Origin: Bacteroidales bacterium
Lineage (GTDB): Bacteria > Bacteroidota > Bacteroidia > Bacteroidales > UBA932
DNA length: 13,209 nucleotides
NCBI GenBank assembly: GCA_021443625.1
Contig: JABUTP010000006.1
Coordinates: forward strand, 1 to 13,209
Direction: 5' to 3'
Positions 1-7,323 of the stretch are shown one piece after another; position 1 is the stretch's first letter; each line of letters starts with the position of its first letter. Made by a program: the position numbers and the translations under genes. The notes under the pieces were generated by a model. The model searched no databases and had not been told where the DNA came from. It saw only the letters and a list, made by a program, of their open reading frames with translations.

Positions 1-62
1 GAAACCGTCAGGCAGTTGGCCGCAAGGGCCAGCACAATGCAGATAAAACAAGATTTTCTCAT
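1..62 (-). CDS. N-terminus of a secreted protein, cut by the window edge
   Basis: Reading leftward from the ATG at 60-62, 20 full codons are visible: MRKSCFICIVLALAANCLTV. A basic start (R2, K3) followed by a hydrophobic run is a typical signal peptide, so the product is probably exported to the periplasm or outer membrane. The start lies 11 bases beyond the proS stop codon on the same strand, so it is probably co-transcribed with proS. The nearby GTG and TTG codons run straight into stops, which supports the ATG. The cysteines at 5, 8 and 17 do not sit in a convincing lipobox in the visible part. The mature protein is outside the window, so no function can be given. Seen: the reading frame and signal-like sequence. 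Inferred: export and operon membership. Confidence 0.5.
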   Translation of the reverse strand, partial: MRKSCFICIVLALAANCLTV

Positions 63-73
63 ATCAATATCAC

Positions 74-1552
74 TTAATATGCTTTTGCGAATACAACTCT
101 TCTCTGGGAAGGTTTGCCGGTGTAAATGCATTTGCCCTCTTCTTCCACAACGTAGGAGTCGATGGGGATGCAGCGGATGGTTGCTTTGGTCTCTTCCTGG
201 ATGCGCGCCTCGGTCTCGGCGGTGCCGTCCCAGTGGCAAAGCAGGAAATAACCCTCTTCAATCTTCTCCTTGAACTCTTCCCACGTATCGACCTTTATGA
301 CGTGTTCGTCCCTGAATGACAATGCCTTCCGGTAAATGTTGTCCTGTATCTCGTCCAGGAGGTTCCTGAGGGTTTGGGCAAGACCTTCCTGCGGGAGGGA
401 CTCCTTGGTAAGTGTGTCGCGGCGGGCCACTTCAGCCATGCCGGCAGCCAGGTCACGGGGACCCATCGCAATCCTTACGGGAACACCCTTGAGCTCCCAC
501 TCTGCAAATTTGAAGCCGGGACGCAGGTTGTCCCTGTCGTCTATGGTGACCGAAATGCCGAGGGCTTCGGCTTCCTTTTTGATTTCTTCCATACGGGCCA
601 CGATGGCCGAGTGTTCTTCCGCCGATTTGAAGATGGGGACCATCACCACGTGGATGGGAGCCAGCTTCGGAGGGAGAACGAGACCATTGTCGTCGCTGTG
701 GGCCATAATCAAGGCTCCCATAAGGCGTGTGGAAACGCCCCAAGAGGTGGCCCATACGTACTCAAGTCCACCGTCGGCGGTGGCGTACTGCACTTCGAAG
801 GCCTTGGCGAAATTCTGCCCCAGGAAGTGGGACGTACCGGCCTGGAGAGCCTTGCCGTCCTGCATCATAGCCTCGATGCAGAGAGTGTCGAGGGCTCCCG
901 CAAAACGTTCCCCTTCGCTCTTGTGCCCCACAATCACGGGCAGCGCCATATACTCGCGTGCGAATTTCGCATAGACGTTGACCATCTTGAATGTCTCCTC
1001 GATGGCCTCTTCGCGGGTGGCGTGGGCGGTGTGTCCCTCCTGCCACAGGAACTCTGCGGTGCGGAGGAAGAGGCGGGTGCGCATCTCCCAGCGTACGACG
1101 TTGGCCCACTGGTTGACCAGGATGGGGAGGTCCCTGTAGGACTTTATCCAATTCTTATAGGTGTTCCAGATTATGGTTTCGGAGGTGGGCCTTACCACGA
1201 GTTCCTCCTCCAGCTTTGCATCGGGATCAACCACGACTCCATTGCCGTCTGGGCTGACCATAAGGCGGTGGTGGGTGACTACCGCACACTCCTTGGCAAA
1301 CCCTTCGACGTGCTCAGCTTCGCGGCTGAGGAAGGATTTGGGGATGAATAGGGGGAAGTAGGCATTCTGGTGCCCGGTTTCCTTGAACATCTTGTCCAAT
1401 GCTTCGTGCATTTTCTCCCAGATTGCATAACCGTAAGGTTTGATGACCATGCATCCGCGCACTGCCGAATTTTCGGCGAGTCCGGCCTTGTTGACGATAT
1501 CGTTGTACCACTGAGAATAATTTTCGGCCCTGCCGGTAAGTTCTTTTGCCAT
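74..1552 (-). CDS. proS: Prolyl-tRNA synthetase, archaeal/eukaryotic-like type (ProS)
   Basis: Cytoplasmic class II aminoacyl-tRNA synthetase that charges tRNA-Pro with proline using ATP. The 492-residue product shows the family landmarks in order: RPTSE at 121-125; motif 2 from RWE (154-156) to [11 protein letters not shown] (167-177); GVSTR (272-276) leading into the motif 3 region [12 protein letters not shown] (279-290); an anticodon-binding domain from about 298 to 405; and the ProS-type C-terminal domain ending in a Tyr after AKA. Motif 3 follows motif 2 without the large editing insertion of E. coli ProS, and the length suits the short ProS type found in Bacteroidota. The frame is open upstream to an ATG at 1622-1624, but family-like sequence begins at [15 protein letters not shown], and the longer start would cover its own likely promoter, so the ATG at 1550-1552 is chosen. 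Three Cys (439, 461, 475) remain in the C-terminal domain; the usual fourth position reads Thr (CIYTGKPS). Confidence 0.97.
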   Translation of the reverse strand: MAKELTGRAENYSQWYNDIVNKAGLAENSAVRGCMVIKPYGYAIWEKMHEALDKMFKETGHQNAYFPLFIPKSFLSREAEHVEGFAKECAVVTHHRLMVSPDGNGVVVDPDAKLEEELVVRPTSETIIWNTYKNWIKSYRDLPILVNQWANVVRWEMRTRLFLRTAEFLWQEGHTAHATREEAIEETFKMVNVYAKFAREYMALPVIVGHKSEGERFAGALDTLCIEAMMQDGKALQAGTSHFLGQNFAKAFEVQYATADGGLEYVWATSWGVSTRLMGALIMAHSDDNGLVLPPKLAPIHVVMVPIFKSAEEHSAIVARMEEIKKEAEALGISVTIDDRDNLRPGFKFAEWELKGVPVRIAMGPRDLAAGMAEVARRDTLTKESLPQEGLAQTLRNLLDEIQDNIYRKALSFRDEHVIKVDTWEEFKEKIEEGYFLLCHWDGTAETEARIQEETKATIRCIPIDSYVVEEEGKCIYTGKPSQRRVVFAKAY

Positions 1553-1577
1553 TTTGGTATATAATTTGATATATTTG
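1545..1577 (+). promoter_or_regulatory. Bacteroidota-type promoter for the lipoprotein gene
   Basis: TTTG at 1545-1548 and TATATTTG at 1570-1577 are separated by 21 bases. This agrees with the Bacteroides sigma-ABfr consensus (TTTG, about 19-21 bases, TAnnTTTG). Transcription would start near 1582-1585 and give a leader of about 45 bases before the ATG at 1629. The upstream box lies inside the first codons of the oppositely oriented proS. The assignment is by motif only. Confidence 0.5.
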
Positions 1578-1590
1578 CTCTGAAATCGCA

Positions 1591-1625
1591 CAAAAGTACA
1601 AAAATTAACTATTAGAGGAGGCAAT
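1591..1625 (-). promoter_or_regulatory. Probable Bacteroidota-type promoter for proS
   Basis: On the minus strand TACTTTTG (1598 to 1591) is an exact TAnnTTTG box. An ATTG (1625 to 1622) lies 23 bases upstream, a slightly long spacing with one mismatch to TTTG. Transcription would start near 1584 and leave a leader of about 30 bases before the proS ATG at 1552. The downstream box is convincing; the upstream box is weak. Confidence 0.4.
1615..1621 (+). promoter_or_regulatory. Strong Shine-Dalgarno sequence for the lipoprotein gene
   Basis: GAGGAGG lies 7 bases before the ATG at 1629, a near-ideal match and spacing for the 16S rRNA tail. Most other starts in this window have no such match, and Bacteroidota generally make little use of Shine-Dalgarno pairing, so this site is noteworthy and fixes the start of the lipoprotein gene. 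Confidence 0.55.
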
Positions 1626-1628
1626 ATT

Positions 1629-3122
1629 ATGAAAAACGGACTTTTTATTTTATCGGCCGTAGCTCTGATGTCTCTCGCATCTTGCGGAACAACCGGCTAC
1701 TACTCTTCATCCGTCTATAATGATGGCATCTATTACCGTCCCGACAGAGTGGCGAAGGTAACCGTAGTCTCCAACAATTCAAATTACTCAAGAGTGGATG
1801 ACTACGACATCTACGCTCTCGACGAGGGCGAGACTTACGAGGCACGCCTGCACAAATTCAGCGATATCGAGCCCACTACCTATACCGTATATGTCGATTA
1901 TTACGGATGGGACAACCCCTGGTACAACCCTTGGTGGGGCCCTACATACCGTTACAGCTGGTATTCCCCCTGGCACCACTCATACGCTTGGTACAATCCC
2001 TGGTGGTATGACTCCTGGTACGGTTGGGGCTGGAGAGATCCTTTCTGGTACAGCGGATGGGCCTGGTACGACCCCTTCTACTCGCCTTGCTGGTACAGCC
2101 ATTGGCACGGCCCTCACTGGGGACCCATGCCTCACGATCCTCACGGACCCGGCCACCACGGAATCGGCAGCAGTTTCAACTGGGGACAGGGTGGTGATCA
2201 CGCATACGGACGCCGTCCTACAGGAGCCTACGCTTCTGCAAACACCAACAACCACGTCAACGCCATTTCCAACAGCGTAGGGCGCAGGGCTGTGTCTTCG
2301 GCGGCAACTTCGGGCATCACCAGTTCCGCGGGCCGCAGGGCAACCTCATCGGCTTTGGGTTCGTCATCCGTCGCTTCGACAGGACGCCGCGCTACAAGCT
2401 CTTCCTCCGCAACCGCCGCATCGTCGGGTTCGGTTTCAACAGGACGCCGCTCCGCATCGACATCGTCGTCGTCCGCTGCCACCGCTCGCTCTTCAAGTTC
2501 GGTTGGGCGTACAGCAGGCAGCACCGGCCGCGTAGGGTCGTCTTCCGGCTCATCTTCGGTAAGGACTCCCGGCACAACCAGCCGCAGCACCTCGTTTGAG
2601 CCCACCTCCACCAGCACCCGCTCCTATCAGAACGGTCAGAGCGGCACCGTAAGAAGTTCATCGACCAGCCGCAGCACCTCCACCGGCAGCACCACCGGCT
2701 CATCGGTATCAACCTCAACCCGCAGGGGGACTCCGGCATCAACTTCCACGAGCAGTTCTTCCGGCTCCGGCAGGAGTACGGTATCGGGCAGCCGCAGCTC
2801 GTCCACCAGCACCAGCCGTTCGTCGAGCAGTTCGTCAAGTTACAGCCGCTCCTCAAGCAGTTCATCAAGCTCCGGCAGGTCCGGCTCGTCATATAACAGC
2901 AGTTCAACTCCCACCCGCAGCTCCAGCTCATCGAGTTCATCGAGTTCATCGGGATACAGCCGCAGTTCAAGTTCTTCTTCGTCAAGTTACGGCAGAAGTT
3001 CGACCGGCGGATATTCGGGAGGCAGTTATTCCGGAGGCCGTTCAGGCGGCGGTTATTCGGGTGGTGGCGGATACTCCGGCGGTGGCCGTTCCGGCGGCTC
3101 TTCCTCCGGCGGACGCAGGTAG
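1629..3122 (+). CDS. Putative lipoprotein with Trp/Tyr-rich, Ser-rich and Gly-rich segments
   Basis: Function not recognised. The first 19 residues are a lipoprotein signal peptide with lipobox LASC, so Cys19 would be acylated. Residues after the Cys (GTTGYYSSS) lack the acidic cluster of the Bacteroidota surface-export signal, so an inner-facing outer-membrane location is as likely as surface display. A short ordinary region (about 30-90) is followed by a segment at about 94-164 with 18 Trp plus many Tyr, in repeated (N/D)P(W/F)(W/Y) units; then a His/Pro/Gly patch; then about 250 residues dominated by Ser, Thr, Ala and Arg with recurring GRRATSS-like units and Ser runs up to 11; and finally a Gly/Ser/Tyr tail built of YSGG and RSGG units ending in Arg-Arg. 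Similar Ser-rich Bacteroidota proteins have been labelled 'vitellogenin II precursor', which says nothing about function. A structural or adhesive envelope role is conjecture. It has its own likely promoter and a terminator, so it is probably monocistronic. Confidence 0.85.
   Translation: MKNGLFILSAVALMSLASCGTTGYYSSSVYNDGIYYRPDRVAKVTVVSNNSNYSRVDDYDIYALDEGETYEARLHKFSDIEPTTYTVYVDYYGWDNPWYNPWWGPTYRYSWYSPWHHSYAWYNPWWYDSWYGWGWRDPFWYSGWAWYDPFYSPCWYSHWHGPHWGPMPHDPHGPGHHGIGSSFNWGQGGDHAYGRRPTGAYASANTNNHVNAISNSVGRRAVSSAATSGITSSAGRRATSSALGSSSVASTGRRATSSSSATAASSGSVSTGRRSASTSSSSAATARSSSSVGRTAGSTGRVGSSSGSSSVRTPGTTSRSTSFEPTSTSTRSYQNGQSGTVRSSSTSRSTSTGSTTGSSVSTSTRRGTPASTSTSSSSGSGRSTVSGSRSSSTSTSRSSSSSSSYSRSSSSSSSSGRSGSSYNSSSTPTRSSSSSSSSSSSGYSRSSSSSSSSYGRSSTGGYSGGSYSGGRSGGGYSGGGGYSGGGRSGGSSSGGRR
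2928..2951 (+). repeat. 9-base tandem repeat in the Ser-rich coding segment
   Basis: TCATCGAGT occurs twice in full and a third time in part (TCATCG), encoding consecutive serines. Because the unit is a multiple of three, gain or loss of copies would change the serine run without shifting frame. The surrounding stretch from about 2810 to 3000 holds many looser copies of the same kind. Confidence 0.6.
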
Positions 3123-3162
3123 CGGTCCGAGACCCCTTCAAGCCTGTCTTAACTATCAACAT

Positions 3163-3192
3163 AAAAGCTGTTTTACCCAAAACAGCTTTTTT
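3163..3192 (+). terminator. Rho-independent terminator after the lipoprotein gene
   Basis: A perfect 12-bp stem (AAAAGCTGTTTT at 3163-3174 paired with AAAACAGCTTTT at 3179-3190) closes a 4-base ACCC loop and runs into six T at 3187-3192. The A-run on the left arm means it could also terminate leftward transcription. It lies 40 bases after the lipoprotein stop and 30 bases before the next start. Confidence 0.8.
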
Positions 3193-3221
3193 ACCCGAAA
3201 CGGTTTATAAACTTTACGCTT

Positions 3222-4772
3222 ATGAAAAAGATTCTAATCACTATATCGTCGCTGTTGCTGCTGATTCCCTTTATGTCCAACGGACAGGGGGTGGAGGATG
3301 CGATCCGCTACTCAACCCAGTTCAATCAGGGGTCGGCACGAACAGTGGCAATGGGTAATGCCTTCACTGCGCTCGGTGGGGATCTCGGGGCCATAACCAT
3401 CAACCCCGCCACCACCGCGCTTTACAACTGCGGGGAATTCTCCATTACCCCCTCGATTACCTGGAATATGGACGACATCGGGTTTATGCCGTCGTCAGGC
3501 GTTTACAGGCCCGCCGTGTCCTCGGGTTTGAAGCGCAAATTCTCGATTCCCAACGTCGCCTTTGCCTACTCCCTCCCCACGGGTCTGGACAGAGGACTGG
3601 TAAGTTACTCTTTCGGATTCGCCCTCAACAAGGTCAACGATTTCAATCACTGCTATTCGTTCATTGAGTACGACATGGGGTCCTCGTTTCTCGGAAGCAT
3701 AGCCTCCGGCCTGTCGGGGGTAAGTCAGGCAGACATTGACGCTACCGATGCTTATAACAATTTCGACATACCGTGGAAGTCGCTCCTGGCTTGGGATACA
3801 TATCTTATAGACAAGTGTGGCGAACCCGGATTCGACTATATAGGAGCCACTGAGAACATTTACACTGACGATGCGGGCTACACCACCATCAGCACCGGCA
3901 ACCTGAACAAGGATTTCCTCCGCGAGACTTCGGGGAACGTCTATAATCTGGCGATGAATTTCGGTTTGAATATCTCGGACAGGTTCTATGCCGGAGCCAA
4001 CCTGAACGTATTTACCGTAGCGTACAGGGAGAATATGACATACGGGGAGTCGGCAGTTTACAACGAATTCCAGACCGGCTTCAGGGAGATGCAGTACAAC
4101 TACAACCAGGAGACCGAGGGCTCCGGAGCGAATGTTCAGCTGGGATTCATCTGGATTCCCTTCAGCCTGCTCCGCATAGGCGCAACATACACAACACCCA
4201 CTCTTTATGAACTTGCCGACTCCTGGGGAGAGTCCATGATTTCAAGATTCGATGCTTCTTCGGGTTATGACTCGAAGGAAGCATATTCTCCCACGGGCAG
4301 CTACGCCTACCAGGTAAAGGCTCCGGGACGGTTCACTCTCGGTACGGCCCTGGTTCTGGGACGCACGGGCCTTATCAGCATGGACTACGAATACGTGAAT
4401 TACGGGCAGACCCGTATGGCCGATGAAAGAGGTGACAGGAGACTTTTCAGTGATGTTAACGCATATATGAAAGATAATCTGAGCGAATGTTCCATCATCA
4501 AGCTCGGAGCCGAATACAATCTCTCGAACCGGACTTCGATTCGCGGCGGATGGCAGTCTTATGTCTATCAGCAGCCCGAATACAGGGTGGTTTCACTCGG
4601 ATTCGGCCACAACTTCAGCGAGACGTCGGGCATCGACGTGGCTTACCGGATGTTGTCCACAAGACCTTACTGGCAGAACGTTTACGATGCCTATGACGGC
4701 CTTCAGGTGCCTCAGATGAAGGTTTTTCCCAAGAGCAACCAGCTGATGTTCACCTACAAGGTCAAGTTCTGA
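3222..4772 (+). CDS. OmpP1/FadL-family outer-membrane beta-barrel protein
   Basis: Predicted outer-membrane channel. The FadL/TodX group moves hydrophobic compounds such as fatty acids or aromatics across the outer membrane; Bacteroidota members are often called 'hemin receptor', usually without proof, and the substrate here is unknown. The 516-residue product starts with a signal peptide (residues 1-22, cleavage around NGQ). Then comes the family's N-terminal hatch signature at 38-63, with SARTVAMGNAFTALGGD and AITINPA. The remainder has alternating aromatic and polar residues typical of beta strands and ends in Phe (FTYKVKF), the usual outer-membrane sorting signal. It stands alone between two strong terminators, so it is probably transcribed by itself; no clean TAnnTTTG box was seen before it. 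The family call is firm, the substrate is not. Confidence 0.88.
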   Translation: MKKILITISSLLLLIPFMSNGQGVEDAIRYSTQFNQGSARTVAMGNAFTALGGDLGAITINPATTALYNCGEFSITPSITWNMDDIGFMPSSGVYRPAVSSGLKRKFSIPNVAFAYSLPTGLDRGLVSYSFGFALNKVNDFNHCYSFIEYDMGSSFLGSIASGLSGVSQADIDATDAYNNFDIPWKSLLAWDTYLIDKCGEPGFDYIGATENIYTDDAGYTTISTGNLNKDFLRETSGNVYNLAMNFGLNISDRFYAGANLNVFTVAYRENMTYGESAVYNEFQTGFREMQYNYNQETEGSGANVQLGFIWIPFSLLRIGATYTTPTLYELADSWGESMISRFDASSGYDSKEAYSPTGSYAYQVKAPGRFTLGTALVLGRTGLISMDYEYVNYGQTRMADERGDRRLFSDVNAYMKDNLSECSIIKLGAEYNLSNRTSIRGGWQSYVYQQPEYRVVSLGFGHNFSETSGIDVAYRMLSTRPYWQNVYDAYDGLQVPQMKVFPKSNQLMFTYKVKF

Positions 4773-4793
4773 CAACCGATTTTTCAGATAAAC

Positions 4794-4827
4794 GGGGCAC
4801 ATCTTAAACGGATATGCCCCTTTTTTT
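4794..4827 (+). terminator. Rho-independent terminator after the FadL-family gene
   Basis: GGGGCA (4794-4799) pairs with TGCCCC (4815-4820). After one C/A mismatch the stem continues with three more pairs (4801-4803 with 4811-4813) around a 7-base loop. Seven T follow at 4821-4827. It separates the FadL-family gene from the five-gene operon. Confidence 0.85.
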
Positions 4828-4828
4828 A

Positions 4829-4836
4829 TACATTTG
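4829..4836 (+). promoter_or_regulatory. Possible -7 box for the yfhO-murF-sppA operon
   Basis: TACATTTG fits the Bacteroidota TAnnTTTG box and lies 21 bases before the ATG at 4858, directly after the terminator T-run. No good TTTG is seen at the expected distance upstream, where the terminator stem lies. It is the only candidate in the short gap, so it is offered with modest confidence. Confidence 0.35.
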
Positions 4837-4857
4837 GGGAGTGAAAGATAAGATGCT

Positions 4858-7323
4858 ATGAAAAAATTGGATTTCAAGGGGAAGATTCTCCCCGTTGTTT
4901 TTATAATGGCGTTGTTTATGGCGGCGGCGGTCATCTACAGCAAGCCGGTGCTGGAGGGGAAGGTGATAGGCAGCGGGGACGGCGTCAGCGGAAGGGCGGC
5001 GGTGGAGGAGTGCCGCAACTACACTAAGGAAACCGGACGCCATTCGTGGTGGACGGGAGCCCTCTTCTCGGGGATGCCCAACTACCAGATAGGAGGTGGA
5101 CAATCGGTCACCAACAGGATTATGTGGCCCCTGACAAAGATATTCCATCGCGGCCACAGCAATCAGATCTGGACGGTGTTCTTCTACCTGATAGCATTCT
5201 TCATACTTCTGAGAACATTCGGTATCAGCCGGTGGTGGGCGGCGGCGGGGGCCTTTGCAATAGCCCTTTCGTCATATTTCCTCATTATAATAGGGGCCAA
5301 CCACGGAGGCAAGACGAGTTCTCTGGCCTGGATGAGCGTGGTGCTGGCGGGTATGATGCTGATATACCGCAAGAAGTACGGACTGGGTGCGGTTATGGTG
5401 ATGTTTTTCCTCTATATGGGACTCACCCCCCACCCTCAGATGGCATATTACATAATGCTGCTGATGGGAGTGATATGGTGTGCGGAACTCTATATCCACA
5501 TCAGCGAAAAACGGATGAAGGAGTGGGCGGTGGCCACCGCCGTTTTCTTCGGAAGTTTCCTCATCGGCTTCGGTTCTACCTACTCCACCACTCTGGCCAA
5601 CAAGGAGTATATGACGCAGACTATGCGCGGAGGCCATTCCGATTTGACAAAACAGGACGAGTCGGGAGATGACAAATCTTCGGGCAGCGGCCTGAAACTC
5701 GATTATGCCACCGCCTGGAGTTACGGAATAGACGAAACGCTGACCTTCCTGATACCCAACTTCAAGGGGGGAAGCAGCAATTACAACGTTGGCACCGATT
5801 CGCCGTTGTTCAACCAGATGGTGAAGGCGGGGGTACAGAGAGGTTCGGCACGCGACTTCTGCGCAAATACTCCGGCATATTGGGGCGACCAGCCCTTTAC
5901 CGCAGGCCCCGTCTATATGGGGGCGATAGTGTGCCTGCTCTTCATCCTCGGTCTGTTTGTGGTGAAGGGGCCCTACAAATGGGCGCTGGTAGTGGCCACA
6001 ATCTTCTCCATAACCCTTTCGTGGGGGCACAATTTTCTCCCTTTGACACGACTTTTCTTCAATTATATGCCCCTGTATGACAAGTTCAGGGCGGTGTCGT
6101 CAATTCTGGTGGTGGCGGAAATCACTGTGCCGCTGCTGGGCTTTCTGGCGCTCAAGGAGATTGTCTCGGGGAACGTTCCGGCAAAAACAGTCCGCAAGGG
6201 ACTCTGGTGGGGAGCCGGTATTCTCGGCGGCATCTGTCTGCTGTTTGCCCTGTTTGGAAAGTACTTCTGCAGTTTTACCGGAGAAACCGACCTCAATTTC
6301 GTCAGTCAGATTCCCGACTGGCTCTATTCGATGATAATTGACCAGCGAAAGGCGATGCTTGTGGCCGATTGCTGGCGGAGCATATTGTTCATAGCGCTGG
6401 GCGCCGTGGCGGTGCTGCTCATTTCATCGGGCAAACTCAAAGGTTGGGCGGCGGCAGCCGTGGTGGGCGTGCTTGTGACAGTGGATTTGTGGGGAGTCGA
6501 TCGCCGGTACTACAACGACAGTTTCTTCCAGTCGCCGGACGTTTTCAATGCAAATTTCACTGAGCAGCCTTGGGAAACCAGCATCCTCGCCGACAAGGAT
6601 CCCCATTTCAGGGTGTTCAATCTCGCATCGGGGCAACCTTTCAACGAAAACCGCACTTCCTACCGATTGAAGTCAATCGGAGGGTACAACGCCGCCAAGT
6701 TGCGCCGTTATCAGGATTTGATAAACGAGCACCTCGGCAAGATGCACTGGCCCGTGATAAACATGCTCAACCCCAAATACATAATAGTGGAGCAGGATGG
6801 GAATGTGATTCCCGTTTCGAACCCCGATGCCATGGGCAACGCCTGGATAGTGAGTGACATCAAGCGTGTCAGGGGCGCCGATGCGGAGTGCGCCGCACTT
6901 ATGGAGGTTGATTTGAATGAATGTGCGGTGGTGGACGTCATCGAGTTCGGCAGTGAAGCCGATGCCTTCGTCAAGGGCGGAGAGGGGGAGATAAAGCTTA
7001 CAGAGTATGCTCCCGACCGGCTCGAATACGAATATACTGCGGACGGCCCCGTCACGGCGGTCTTTTCGGAGATATTCTACCCCTATGGCTGGAAAGCCAG
7101 GATAGATGGTCAGGATGCCCCGCATTTCAGGGCGAACTACGCGCTCAGGGCAATGAACCTTCCCGAAGGGAGTCACCACATTACGTTCGAGTTTGCTCCC
7201 GACAGTGTGAAGAAGGGCGACAGGGTGGCGCTGACTTGCCTTGCCGTGATGCTGCTGACAGCCCTCTGGGCCATCGCAAGGGGGCTGCTGATGTGGAAAA
7301 AAGGGATAAAAACTCAGGAATAA
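4858..7323 (+). CDS. YfhO-family polytopic membrane protein (putative GT-C-type glycosyltransferase)
   Basis: Large inner-membrane protein of 821 residues resembling the YfhO family. In Bacillus and Listeria YfhO-type proteins take sugars from undecaprenyl-phosphate carriers and decorate lipoteichoic acid; Bacteroidota lack that polymer, so the acceptor here is unknown. Visible features: a first membrane segment (about 11-28); an outside loop with GSGDG (38-42) and a conserved WWTGALFSGMPNYQIGG stretch; further membrane segments (about 104-122, 127-147, 157-171, 178-190, 195-213); GANHGGKT (146-153), HPQMAYY (192-198) and YGIDETLTFLIPNF (289-302) typical of the family; and more membrane segments to about 545. 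A soluble C-terminal domain follows, with YPYGWKARIDGQ near 741, and a last membrane helix near 791-812. It heads a tight run of same-strand genes, and its stop codon directly abuts the flippase start. The family call is good; the glycosyltransferase activity is inferred. Confidence 0.82.
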   Translation: MKKLDFKGKILPVVFIMALFMAAAVIYSKPVLEGKVIGSGDGVSGRAAVEECRNYTKETGRHSWWTGALFSGMPNYQIGGGQSVTNRIMWPLTKIFHRGHSNQIWTVFFYLIAFFILLRTFGISRWWAAAGAFAIALSSYFLIIIGANHGGKTSSLAWMSVVLAGMMLIYRKKYGLGAVMVMFFLYMGLTPHPQMAYYIMLLMGVIWCAELYIHISEKRMKEWAVATAVFFGSFLIGFGSTYSTTLANKEYMTQTMRGGHSDLTKQDESGDDKSSGSGLKLDYATAWSYGIDETLTFLIPNFKGGSSNYNVGTDSPLFNQMVKAGVQRGSARDFCANTPAYWGDQPFTAGPVYMGAIVCLLFILGLFVVKGPYKWALVVATIFSITLSWGHNFLPLTRLFFNYMPLYDKFRAVSSILVVAEITVPLLGFLALKEIVSGNVPAKTVRKGLWWGAGILGGICLLFALFGKYFCSFTGETDLNFVSQIPDWLYSMIIDQRKAMLVADCWRSILFIALGAVAVLLISSGKLKGWAAAAVVGVLVTVDLWGVDRRYYNDSFFQSPDVFNANFTEQPWETSILADKDPHFRVFNLASGQPFNENRTSYRLKSIGGYNAAKLRRYQDLINEHLGKMHWPVINMLNPKYIIVEQDGNVIPVSNPDAMGNAWIVSDIKRVRGADAECAALMEVDLNECAVVDVIEFGSEADAFVKGGEGEIKLTEYAPDRLEYEYTADGPVTAVFSEIFYPYGWKARIDGQDAPHFRANYALRAMNLPEGSHHITFEFAPDSVKKGDRVALTCLAVMLLTALWAIARGLLMWKKGIKTQE

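Noticed and set aside
374..1351. Long rightward reading frame (325 codons) opposite proS, and a shorter one at 336-974
   Set aside because: Both lie wholly inside the confident proS gene on the other strand. Their predicted proteins match no family I recognise, and such frames arise from GC-rich codon bias.
1553..1624. Possible 24-residue N-terminal extension of ProS from an ATG at 1622-1624
   Set aside because: The extension does not look like ProS, and its DNA contains the likely promoters. The family sequence starts at [10 protein letters not shown].
2380..3000. CRISPR-like array in the repetitive lipoprotein sequence
   Set aside because: The repeats are short, irregular and in frame, encode Ser/Arg units, and lack constant spacers. 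They are coding low-complexity sequence.
2392..3180. Leftward frame of 262 codons opposite the Ser-rich segment
   Set aside because: It is the mirror of repeated serine codons and has Arg/Cys/Trp-rich nonsense composition. It also runs through the terminator hairpin.
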